64,000 nt of DNA from contig NC_133050.1 of the NCBI RefSeq assembly GCF_048771995.1, positions 3,236,501 to 3,300,500 of the forward strand, given 5' to 3'. The notes under the pieces were generated by a model that did no database searches, was not told the DNA's origin, and saw nothing but the letters and a program-made list of their open reading frames with translations. A program made the position numbers and the translations under genes. Source of the stretch: Taeniopygia guttata. Taxonomy: Eukaryota; Chordata; Aves; Passeriformes; Estrildidae. Below, piece after piece: positions 11,852-23,100 of the stretch (the first letter of the stretch is position 1; each line of letters begins with the position of its first letter).

Positions 11852-12084
11852 CCTGCAGGGATGGATGACACAATCCAGGCCTTCAGCAGCTATGGAACCT
11901 GATGATGGGGGTATCCGCGGGCAGGAACAAGAAGGGTGGCAGGAGCGGGCAGGAGCAGCGTGCAGGGTGTGCTGACCCCAGGGCCAACAGTTGTGTTGTG
12001 CTGCTTGCTGGCTGCTGGCAGTTCCAGGTGGGACATGGATTGTGATGTGACAGTTGAGCTAGAGAGCGTTTGGTTCCATGCTTA

Positions 12085-12215
12085 GCAACGTTCCCCCAGA
12101 CCATGGTGCTCAGAGCCCTGTTCCCAAGGATGGGGCATCCACAGCCTGGGCCAGTGCCTCAGCAGCCTCAGTGGGAAAGAGCAGCTTCCTGAGATCCAAC
12201 CTCAATCAGCCTCCT
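12085..12215 (-). mobile_element. CR1-like fragment inside the duplicated unit
   Basis: The minus strand reads ctgaggcactggcccaggct followed by gtggatgccccatccttggg, a degenerate CR1 3' region. It is part of the duplicated block and recurs at 16907-17037. Confidence 0.6.
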
Positions 12216-12687
12216 GCAGCTGAAAGCCATCGCCCCTTGTGCTGTTGCCACAGGCCCTGTTGAGCACTCTGAACACTCTGTCCCAGCCTTTTTGTGGGAC
12301 CCTTGCAGTCCTGCATCAGGAACTGAGCGATGGAAGCTTTAGGCCCAGGTTTGCCTCTAAATGTACAAAATTAATAACAGTGGAGGGGAAGATGGTGGGA
12401 CACTGGTTCTGCTCTAACTGGTGAATATTTTCTTTTTTTTTTTTCTTCTTTTCTATCATTCTGATGCAGATTGGAATGAAGCTTGGCACAATATCCATTT
12501 TCTTCTCCATTTGTGAAACACGGAACAAAGTCTGGGCAAGCTGATGTTGCAGAGGAAAATCTGCAAATGTACTGGTTATCCTGAGCCTGGAGGATGCAGT
12601 TAAAGCCAGCCAAAAGCAATTTCTGGAAAGTCAAGCCTGGTGTACATTTTCTTGAGTTTGGCTATGCCAAGTTCACCTCTCACTTCT

Positions 12688-12788
12688 AAAAAAGCAAACA
12701 AAAAACTCAAACAAAAACAGACAAAAACCCAAAAAAACAAACCCACACAAACCAAAAAAATACATGAAAAAACCCAAATAAAACCAAA
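12688..12788. repeat. A-rich low-complexity tract
   Basis: The plus strand is a run of A-rich phrases with single C, G or T interruptions (caaaaa/caaac type). It may be an old element tail or simple-sequence decay. A compositionally similar but non-homologous tract sits at 17424-17530, at a comparable distance beyond copy 2. Confidence 0.7.
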
Positions 12789-13584
12789 GTGAATGAGGAG
12801 TTAGTATTAGTTGTGAGGATATCACAGCAGGCAAATGGCTGCTTCCCACCATAAAAAGCCACAGAAAACAGCTGCTCCAAAATATGCCCAACAGGAGAAC
12901 CACAAAAGTGATACATAGCAACTTTGGGGGCAGCTCCCCATTCAGGTGAAGGATGAGCACACAGTGGTACAGCTCCAGCATTCCCCACCCTCCAGGCTGC
13001 TCTTTGCTCCTGATGAAAGACCCTTGCAGGTCTGTGGCCCCGTCTCAGTGCATTATAAATCATTCCCGCAGCTCTCAGTTGAGCCACTGGCCTTTCCAGA
13101 GCGAGATCCAGGCACAATCCTACTGCCTGCTGAGCCTCTCTGGGAGATCCTGAGCATCTTCCTGCCTAGAGCCACAAAAGAGCTCAGGCTCTCCCTGACT
13201 GGGTTTTCAGGGGAGGTTTCCATATCCCTGTGAGATGTGTTCATCCCTCAACACATCTGATTTTATGTACAATGATGTGTTTGGGTTCCTTCCCTACTCC
13301 TGTGTGCCAGTGCGAAGTCACCCATGTGAATGGAGGGTATTATGAGCAGGAAAATGCATTCCTGGGTTGCTTTATTGCTTCACTGTCACTCAGCTGAACA
13401 GGGTCCTTATCTTAGAGGGACTTACAAGAATGGGTAGGAATTTTGGCTCTGAGAGGAGCAGAAAGCACATTTTCTGCACCACATTCCCAACAGATGCTGT
13501 TTCCCTGGCAAAACAGTGACTGTCATTCATGTTCCTGGGAAGACTGTAAAGAGCCATTCAGAGATGACAGGTCCACCTGGCCTT

Positions 13585-13640
13585 TGGCTTTGTGTACCTC
13601 ATTTCACGTGTCCAGTTTCAAGGGCCATGAAAAGAGGCCA
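13585..13640 (-). mobile_element. Short ERV-related fragment
   Basis: Fifty-odd bases (from ggctttgtgtacctcatttc to catgaaaagaggc) match 1727-1780 with only a few differences. In the first locus this sequence is the upstream part of the ERV integrase fragment, so this is probably a second small remnant of the same retroviral family. Confidence 0.5.
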
Positions 13641-13827
13641 CCTTTTGCCCTGGCAGTGCTGATCCCTCCTGCTGATGCCCTCCCTCAGCGTGGGAGGAAT
13701 GCAGAGCTGGTCTCAGAGAAGCACAGGGCTTGAGGGTTCCTGTGTCATTGCCGTGTGTTGGTAACCATTCTTGAACCACCTAGTTCTTGTCTCTTATTTA
13801 TTGAACTCTGGTTGGTTTCTGGAATTG

Positions 13828-14195
13828 GTGAAGGATGTGGAGCTGCTGGAGCCACTCCAGGGAGACCTTTGAGCTCCTTCCAATGCCTGAAGGTGCTTGA
13901 GGAGACCTGGAGAGGGACTTTGGAAAAGGCTCTGGAGGGAGAGAACAAGGGGGAATGGGTTCAGCCTGACAAAGGACAGGTTTAAAAGGAGAGTGGGAAG
14001 AAATTCTTTTCTGTGAGATTGGAAAGAGCCTGGAACAGACTGACCAGAGAAGCTGTGGCAGCTCCATCCCTGGAGGTGTTCCAGACCAATTGGACAGGGC
14101 TTGGAGCAACCTGGCATAGTGGAAGGCAGGGGGCATGGAATGAGATGGTCATTAGTTCCTTCCTAAGCCAAACCATGCTAGGATTCTATGAGTGG
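13828..14195 (+). mobile_element. CR1 LINE 3' fragment
   Basis: Typical CR1 order is visible: an initial ggagccactccagggagacc, then gacaggtttaaaaggagag, an aattcttttctgtgagatt core, agagaagctgtggcagctcc, and ggacagggcttggagcaacc near the end. It is an incomplete, moderately diverged copy in plus orientation. Confidence 0.9.
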
Positions 14196-15928
14196 GCTGC
14201 TGAACTTGGCCAAAAGAAGAGCTACATTGCCGAGGTGAAGTGAGAAGGGGGATTAGAGCCACCTGTGTTTGCCCTTTAAATCCCTTCCAACATCAATTCT
14301 GGGCTCTGTCTCTGGGTATGGGCACAAAGGAGCCTTTGTTGTTCTTCAGTTGGGCTGCAATCTAAATCTCAGCGAGTGCAGCTCAGAGGGTGACACGTGC
14401 TGCCGCTGGGGCCACTGTGTGGACTTGTTTTCAGAAAAATGGGAGATGCAGAGGAGAGAGAGGTTCCTGGATACAGTCACTCTACCTACACCTGGAACTG
14501 AGGCATCTGCCCAGGGATTTCGTATTCACCGACTGGAAGGAAATCGAATCAGGGCTTGCTAATTTTCATGAAGTCAAACACCTGGGATTCACTTCAGACT
14601 TGCATTTTCCTGGAAGAATTCAACACAAGCGCTGTATATTTATACACAGGCACTGGACTTTTCTGTTGTTTGATGAGACTACAATTTGTCTTCCTCTTGT
14701 GGTTCCTGCAATCCTTCCTCTCCTGAGGTTGGCAGTTGAATTACCAACCTCTACCCCAGGAATATTCATCTGTCGTATTTTGGCTATTGTTGTTCTTCAA
14801 AGGAAAGCAAACAATGCGATTTGAAGCCAGGCCTCTTCCCAGGAAGATTTGATTGGAACCAAGTCCTGCCTCAAATCCAATCTCATCTCCATTGTTGTGT
14901 ACGTCTATTAATTTTCCCATCATTGCTTTTCCATTTCTTATTTCTATGCAGCTCAGTCTTGAACACCATCATTCAGAACTACACAGAAGTCACATACTGC
15001 TGCTTCCCTATTCCTATCTGCTTGTTACCTAATCCCAGCCAGCTCTCTATTGAACATCTGCTTTTACCTGGGCTGACAGGTGTGTGTTTTAGCAGAAAAT
15101 ACTGCAAATCAGGGATGCAGAATTTCTCCTTGCTCTGTGAATCTGATCAGGGTCCTTCCAATGTGTCACTGAACATGTGAATTCTCCCTTTCTCCCAACA
15201 ACCCCCAGTGCTGGTTTTGGCTAAGATAAATCAGACAGCGCTGTTTGGAGTCACTCCCCACCTGCTTTTCCATCTCATGCAGTGGCTGGGGTAGGATGGC
15301 TGGTTGGGTTGTGCAGACATTGCACTGCACCTTCCCCTGCTGGTGCCCAGCCTGGATCAGGGCAGGTTGGATGCCACATGGGATCCATCCTTTGCCATGC
15401 CATGCGATCCTCCATGCAGTAGGGATAACAAGGCCAGCACTGGGGAACTCCAGGTGCTTCAGCAGTGATATTTTTGGGAGAAACACGGAGCTGTGCATGG
15501 CCAGCTTGAAGTCTGCAGTGGTGCTCACACCAGGCCTGCCATGCTGAGCCCAGGGCCACAAGCAGTGCTCACCCTGGCTGGGACACTGAGTCCCAACATG
15601 GGATCCCACGGGACCGGGCACGCTGGGATTTGCCCCTGCAGCTCCCAAGTGTGTCCAGAGAGACTGCAAGGAGACAGTGACCTCTGTCAGTGGGACCCCT
15701 CTGTGCAGGTACCCCCACTCCTGGGGTGGCTGTGCCAGCTCCCCCATGAACTTCCCGCCCTGGGAACCTGGAGCAAGCGGAAAACACAACTTTGCCAATG
15801 CTGCCTGTGTCTGAAGCAAATGGAAAGAGAACTGGGGTGTGAAAAATCAGGGTTGTTTATTTACAGAAGAACAGCAATGAAAACACAGAACACATTGACT
15901 TTTGAAGGCATATTTCTAATAACAACAA

Positions 15929-15934
15929 TTTATT
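15929..15934 (-). terminator. Polyadenylation signal, copy 2 mini-gene
   Basis: AATAAA on the minus strand at the position corresponding to 11108-11113 of copy 1, about 155 bases beyond the start of the last exon candidate (16088). Confidence 0.5.
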
Positions 15935-16337
15935 GAACGTTTATACCTAAGAACATATCTAACAACAATATTTGAAACGTATTTACAGAAGACAAAACGA
16001 AGCCCTAAAACCTATATCCTAAAGGGAACAACAAACTCTAAAACTATGTACAAAAGGGTGCCATCTCTGTGCGGAATCTCCATCAGTCCTGGAAGAAAAG
16101 CAGGTGCCATGGTCACTCCAGTCAGGCACAGAGGGCTCTTCCGTGTGTCCCCAAGCTGGCACAGTGGGACCCTGCTGCCAGAGCTGAGGCTGGCTGGGTC
16201 TGGGGGCTGGGCCCCAGGCACTGGGATGGGGCTTGTGTGGCCGGAGCAGGGACCACCCAGCCCAGCCCCAGCCTGGCTGCAGGGAACCCACTCGTCCTGT
16301 GGGGACCACGTACCTGTCCTGCTGCTGGCATTGGTCT

Positions 16338-16673
16338 TCATCCCAGGACCATGGCCTCCTCTTCATCTTTTTCATCAATTTCCATGTCCTCGGTGCACTC
16401 TTCCATTTCCACGTCCATCTCCTCTTCCACATCCACCTCCATCTCTTCCTCTCCAGTATGTTCTCCATCCACTTCCATCTTCTCCTCTGTATCAATTGGT
16501 GTGTCCACCTCCATCTCTTCCTCTCTGTCTGCGACAGCCTGCAGAGGTAGCAAAACCTCAGAGTGGGGTCCCTGTCCCACCCCATCCCCCCAGAACTCCA
16601 GCCCACCCGGGCAGCTGGGGGGATCCCCCTGCATGGAATGGCACCGTACCTTTCTCAGGACAAATGTGAACAT
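16338..16673 (-). CDS. Candidate small acidic protein, copy 2 (two coding exons)
   Basis: The same gene model as copy 1. A 25-nt exon 16674-16650 has ATG at 16673-16671 and a GTACGG donor. It joins in phase 0 to exon 16538-16314 (ctctgcag acceptor, GTACGT donor), with a TGA stop at 16340-16338. The length is again exactly 74 residues. Relative to copy 1 there are about ten amino-acid changes (for example MEEYTED to MEECTED and DIDGKDEEE to EIDEKDEEE), none breaking the frame and most keeping the acidic character. The frame is preserved with the same splice signals, so both copies could be expressed. There is no recognised family. Confidence 0.4.
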   Translation of the reverse strand: MFTFVLRKVRCHSMQGDPPSCPGGLEFWGDGVGQGPHSEVLLPLQAVADREEEMEVDTPIDTEEKMEVDGEHTGEEEMEVDVEEEMDVEMEECTEDMEIDEKDEEEAMVLG

Positions 16674-16906
16674 CCTGCAGGGATGGATGACACAATCCAG
16701 GCCTTCAGCAGCTATGGAAACTGATGATGGGGGTATCCGGGGGCAGGAACAAGAAGGGTGGCAGGAGCGGGCAGGAGCAGCGTGCAGGGTGTGCTGACCC
16801 CAGGGCCAACAGTTGTGTTGTGCTGCTTGCTGGCTGCTGGCAGTTCCAGGTGGGACATGGATTGTGACGTGACAGTTGAGCTAGAGAGCCTTTGGTTCCA
16901 TGCTTA

Positions 16907-17037
16907 GCAACGTTCCCCCAGACCATGGTGCTCAGAGCCCTGTTCCCAAGGATGGGGCATCCACAGCCTGGGCCAGTGCCTCAGCAGCCTCAGTGGAAAA
17001 GAGCAGCTTCCTGAGATCCAACCTCAATCAGCCTCCT
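16907..17037 (-). mobile_element. CR1-like fragment inside duplicated unit, copy 2
   Basis: Counterpart of the fragment at 12085-12215, carried along by the duplication. Confidence 0.6.
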
Positions 17038-17134
17038 GCAGCTGAAAGCCATCGCCCCTTGTGCTGTTGCCACAGGCCTTGTTGAACACTCTGAACACTC
17101 TGTCCCAGCCTTTCTTGTGGGACCCTTGCAGTTC

Positions 17135-20100
17135 ATTGAGGACTCTAGCACGGTGGTATGGCATGGCAGCTAAACAAGGCAAAAGAAAGGCTAGAATTGG
17201 CACCATTCCCACCACTTTACATTTTGCCCTGTGTAAAGGAGATAGGAACTACAAGTTTCCTGTTCATGCACAATTTGCTGTCTGAGAGCACTCAGTTCTC
17301 CAGTCACAGGGGCTTGCAGGTCTGTGTCTGAGATGACTTTAAAAAACCAACATTTATGTGCAACACCTGTGTATCAAAACTTCACCATACAAATCACAAG
17401 GTTATTTCTGCTGTTAAGTGGATGAAAAAAACAAAAAGCAAAAAGCAAAAGCAAAACTGTAACCAAATAAAACAGGCAAACAAAACAAGCACCAAGAAAA
17501 AAACCAAACCAACACAAACACCCTCACAAATGCAGAAAAAGATAAAAATAGGTGAAGGAGGCAGAGATACAAGAGCAACCAATGGGCAGAGGAACTACCG
17601 GGAGGACAGCTTGTAAGAAAGGAGATAATAAGTGGCTACGGCATCAAACTAGCCGGGGACCTGAGATACTGTTCTCACCCTTCTGAAAACAATCTGACAT
17701 AAAAATGAACAGCAACATAAATTATGATGATTGTGATAATGGGAGTCTGCATGCTTACTTCAATATATGCATTGTGTGTGAGTTGTGTTTTCCTTGATAA
17801 GTCACATCATCTTGCAAGGGTTTGTTGCAAGGGTTTGCAAAGAAAAATACTGCAGTGGAAAAGGAGGCTGGCTTGGAAAACATTGAAAGCAAGAGCTAAA
17901 ATGGAAGTACCAGTTTTTAATATGTTTTTTGGTTCGTTTGCTGTTTGTTCATGGGGTTTTTGTCTGTCTTGGAAAGCAGCCCCTCGAATGTTAATGCACA
18001 CAACATGTTGTTTGTAAAGGGCTGTCTTTGCAAAAAACCTTGCAGTTTTATGATGCAAGACAGAAACAGCTTCCCTTGGGCTCCAGCTGGAAGGCTTGGA
18101 AATGTGTTCCAGAAACTCCTGATAGGACAGAGTCTGATTAACACAATTTGATGTGATGAAATGCAAGATGTAAGGTATCCAGTCAAATAATCAGAATATT
18201 TAAATGCCAAGCAGCGGGAAAGGGCCATGCATTGGAATGACAGGAAACAGAGGCATAATGGACAAATTTCTCAGGCAAACCAGACCAGAAGCACTGGGAG
18301 CACAAAGGGAGACACCCAGGATGGTATAAATAAATTCACTTTCATAGGTGGAGTTATTGATGGTTAATTACATGTTGTTATGGATTGTTAATTAATATAA
18401 TGAGTTGATATATAATTAATATGGTAAGTTATTGACTTGAATGTACAGTTGTTTAAGTGTATGTCTATGGCTACTAAACAGAGACAGGGGGGTTGCAAGA
18501 GTAAGAATCTTCTAGAAAAGTCACATCCTAGGGTGATGACAGCAACTGGAACTAGGACTGGGAAACGAGCCACCCGGTAAAATTGCTGTGTTCCAAAATG
18601 ATTGGTCAGGACTGCATCCTCTTACAGACCTGCCAGTGACCCAGAAAAGGACCAGTGGGCCAGAGGATCCAAAGCGCAACAATCAAGCACCCCCAGGAGA
18701 CTTTAAAAAATCCCTGAGTGCAGAGAACCCGGGCTCTTTCAAGGGTACCTTGTGTCCACAGGAACACCTTGTTACACAGCACTGTTAGAGCTCCTCTGGC
18801 TTGTCGTGCAGGCCTTAGGCTTACCCTGAGGCCTTGTCCTCTGCTAATCTAAGCTTTTAAAAACAGGCATATGTTTTTTTTAAAAGCCATCAACCTCCTT
18901 TTAATTTCAGTTTGCCTTTTTACCACAAGGAGGCCCAGCAGATCCTTGCTGAGGACCCATTTCATGCAAGAACTGGCACCCCAGACATTAAATCAATTCA
19001 AAATAAAAGGGTGGGGGGAGGCGGCAGTGAGATGGCTTCACAGGTTCAACTCTGCACTCTGCTTCTGTCACTGACATTAGCTAAGTTCCTGTGCTTGTTT
19101 TCCTGGACAATTTGTAGTCAACAGAGCTTCAGTGCCTTTGGTCAAATCAGTCTTAAGAGCAGCTCGGGGCTGAGTCAGTCATTTAGACCTGAGCACGGAC
19201 TGGGGTCCAGCAAACAAAAGAACATCAGCTGCAGGCCACCCATAGAGCTTTTCCTATTAATGAGCACAAAACCTTGATTTTTGCAAACAGAGGGATGCTG
19301 GGAGGATTTTTGCACCTGAGAATGGATTTAGGAGCTGTTAGAGACATGGCCCTCTCCTATGACAGATCCCAGGTGAGCAGGAATGACCCCAGCTTATTGT
19401 GAGCTTCAAAGGAAAACAGGAACAAATGTTTTCCCACTTTTTTGGGTCTTTTCTAGGATATTTCTTTTTGTATTCCATCACCTTATTTAGCTTTTGAGTG
19501 CTGCTGGGCATTGAGAAGAGTCTATAATTGTGCTGGGTGTTCTTTTTCCCTTAGCAGTTAGTGTGAAGTTAGAACAGGGCCCTGGGCACAGGCAGTTCAG
19601 ATTTGCCAATCTCCCATGCTCTCCCCTGCATTTGTCAATGTCTGAGTTTCACCAACTATTATGTTGCCAACTTGCCTAGTTCTGTTCCCATGAAGTTTAT
19701 CACAGCCTTCTCTTAGGAAGATAAATAATGTTGTTATCTGAAAATCCTGCTGACATCATTTTTCTGTTCTACACTTCGTTTCTGCCTTTCTGGATAATGA
19801 ATGAGTGTATTAAATGCTAACTACAGTCCAGATCCTTGGGACATACTAATATTAGCCTCCTACTGAATTGAAAACTGACAGCCTAATGAATTAAAACTCT
19901 TTGCATGGGAACAACAGTATTGACACAGGGAAAATCAGGATGACTTGTGATTTACTTGTAAGCTGAAGAAAAAATCAAACCAAAACACATCCCAAAACTT
20001 TGCAAGTGCAAGTACCTGCGATTTTCACTGAATTTAATTATGGGTCTTGAAAAAAAATAACAGGCTACGTGAGGAAAAACCAAATCTAATTTTAAAAGAG

Positions 20101-23100
20101 GGGGGAAACTACCTCTGTATTCCTGTTCCCTTTGCTGTGTATGGCATCACTGAACTATAAAACAGTACCTTAAGCATTTTCCCCCAGTGAAACTGCTAAA
20201 AGTGCCTTGGCTAGAATATCCTTGGAAAATCAAAGCTTGTTTAGGTATTTGATCCAGAGAGGACAAGGTAAGCATTTATAGCTAATCAAGCCTGAAGTCA
20301 AAGATGAACAAGATGAACCAAACTGATGACTATTGTAGCTTTAATCATGCTGGCAGGACATGCTGCCTTCTCAAAGTAATTTAGATTTTTCTGGATATCA
20401 GAAAAAGTCCCGCATTTCTCTGATACTTTGGTATAGTATCTGTAGTGGATATTTCTGAAAGCAAAAAATACATTTGGAATAAACATCACCAAACCACATA
20501 AAAAAGGGCAGTTTCTTAGTGTTCTGCCACTGTTATAAAAACTAATATATTAAAACTTAGATGTGTTATAAATTTCAGCAGAAAGTCTAGAGTTATTCCT
20601 GGAACTACGATACTTCAACATCTAAAAAGTGTGTAATTTATACAGCTTTAAAAACTCTAATTAGTGTCTTCCAAGTACAAATCATCTTGTTTGAACTTTG
20701 TCCCAAAGGAGAGGTAGAAGAATACAAAAAATGTTAATGAATATTCATATGCTATTGAAGTGAACCTCCTTCATGCATGAACACTATGAGGGACCAAATT
20801 TTCTTAGCACAAAAAGTGTGCTACTTCACAGAAAGTGTGCAGGTGTAATAATGCATTTAATTGAAAATTTATTGAACTAAACCTGTGTTACTAAACTAAT
20901 AGGCCTTTCCATGGGAAACCATGAAGTTCTTCGGGAAATCTGACATGCTTTACTAAAGTTTTCAGTAAGTTCTATCAAAGCAGATTCCTTTACTCGGGTT
21001 AGAAGAACTTACAAAATGCCTGACATTTAAAATTACTGTCCTGTGCCTCACTATCTGCAATGAATTTGTCTCAGAGACATTGTATTTAACCTTTTTATTT
21101 GCTACAAATCTGCAGTTGCAGATTCACATCAAAGACAACTTTTTTGCTCCATAAATTAATCCAATTTTTCAATGTTGAATATTCCATTCCCCACAGTAAC
21201 TTGATTGGTAGATAGCTTACCTGGAAAAGTGACCCTGAAAGGATTTTAGGAGACAAAACAGAAATCAGGGCACCTGAGTGCAGTATATGATCTGTTATAG
21301 TCTGTGGTATATTGCAGCACCTCCTGTTTTTCCACTGACATTCTTGTGAAGGAAGTGATGACTCCTTTGAAGGACTCACTGTGCATGTAAAAGAATTTAG
21401 GTTTCTTCAAGGTGGGCAGGAGGAGTTGAATTTTTAGTACTTATGTATATATTAGAATGAAAAGAAATATTTTAAATTAAGAAATGCAATTTTAGAGTTG
21501 AAATGCACACTTTCTAGTGTCTCTGTAGATGGGGAAGTCTGAGATCCTTGTTTTTTAGGTACAGAACCCTATAGATCACTGTCAGTGCTGAGATAAATCA
21601 GATCAGAAGACTTCTACATGAAGAGAATGGGAAAAATAGAAAAGATGATGGGATTTTATACATTGTCCCATGTTGGTGTTTAATGCATAAAAAATAGCAA
21701 ACGAATTCAGAAGAGTGTTCATGTTTAAAACAGACTCAGAATTATTGTACTGGAATGCCTACTTAAGATTTGTGAGTTGTACATAGTATAATTTGCAATC
21801 AAGTAACCTTGAAAAGACCAAATGCACTTTTGTTAGTACTATTAACTGTATTAAACATATTCACATGCCTGCTCATAAATAGTATTCATTATTTTCAAGA
21901 TGTAAGATTTCTGTGTTCTGCTAAATTTCCTAGGTGTATTTAAAGCAGAAACAAAGGTTGGGATTTTTGTTTGTTACTTGTCTTATCTTGTGAATTCTCC
22001 TCACTCCTGCATTCATTGAGTTGTTGGGTGAATAGCTCATTAATGTGATTTCTATCTGTGTACAAAGGCACAAGGCAGAAGCACTGTCATGTAACAGCTT
22101 GAAAAGACACCTACAAATAACCTCCTTTAATAAGCATAAATTTACATTAGAAAGATAGATAAACTCTGAAGTGAAAATCCGTTATTTTTATCTGGTGCAA
22201 CTATTTCATAATCTCAATGTTATCAGACTCATCCTGCATAAATTAATGAGGTCTTGGGATTTTACAGGATCTGGGAAAGTCTTGCATCTCGAATGGATTT
22301 ATCCCATAGGAACAGGGATCTAAAGAGCTGCATTTCTCTGTGGGGACTGAGTTGTACCTGGTACACATTGGAAAACTCCCAGCAGCATCCCTGGCAGATG
22401 AAGCTGTGCAAAGAAAGGCAGGCTTGACTCTTATTTTACCCATTTTCTAAACACAAGAACTTGTCTCAATAACCTGAATGAACTGAACCTCCATCAATTT
22501 TAAACATTCCTTCCTCGACACCAGTAACTGCCTGCCTTAATTTTTGACATTTTCTGAATTTATGCCTTCCTTTGGCCTAATGCCTTGGAAGGAAGGAAAA
22601 TCCTGCCAGGATAACCAAAATAGTCAGTTTTATATTGCTGTCAGTCCATCATTACCCCTGTAGGAAGCAGTAGTAAGGCTGAAAGGATGTTCTCATAAAA
22701 CCTTCCATAGGTGTATGAAGATACAAAAGTCTAATACAGTAAATTGAATGTGATTACTGGTGGAGAAAGTGATCCAGAAATAACTGGAAAAGGACTCTTT
22801 CTGTACTCTGTAAGTCTCAAATACCCGTGTGAGGTAATGCAGTGTAACGCCTCATCCATCCTGGGATTCTCTGAGTCTTTTGCTGGCGCTAAGGGACACC
22901 AGCTGAAGTGCTGTTCCTCTGTTGTTGGTTTTTAGGTACCTTTTAATATATTGGATGCTTTACATACTTCTTTGACTGAAGTTCCTTTGCTGGAGATACT
23001 TTTCAAGGCTCTGCAGCTATGAGGGTGGAACCAGCAAGCAAATTAAGCAGAAAAAAGCCCAGCAATGAAAGCCATTGAGCTGGTCAGTCAGGAAATATAT

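Larger units (their letters stand above)
10491..12312. repeat. Segmental duplication, copy 1 (1.82 kb)
   Basis: From tgcagacattgcactgcacc to gtgggacccttgcag this block recurs at 15312-17134 in the same orientation, with a constant offset of 4821-4822. By eye the copies differ only at scattered bases and a few one-base indels (roughly 97% identical). Flanks on both sides differ, so the edges are sharp. The unit begins TG and nearly ends CA, but no target-site duplication is visible. The 3 kb between the copies is not duplicated in the window. Confidence 0.9.
12313..15311. other. Unique spacer between the two duplicated copies
   Basis: This 3-kb stretch is not repeated elsewhere in the window. 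It holds an A-rich low-complexity tract (12688-12788), a short ERV-related match (13585-13640) and a CR1 (13828-14195). No exon is recognised. Confidence 0.5.
15312..17134. repeat. Segmental duplication, copy 2 (1.82 kb)
   Basis: Direct repeat of 10491-12312, with the same end points and conserved internal order: 3' region, polyadenylation signals, acidic exon, 25-nt exon, CR1 fragment. Differences are mostly substitutions, and the inferred coding exons have no indel relative to copy 1. Confidence 0.9.

Noticed and set aside
11415-11975. Plus-strand Ser-rich frame opposite the acidic exon.
   Set aside because: Antisense shadow of the acidic repeat (Ser-Ser-Ile-Ser repeats), with no splice support.
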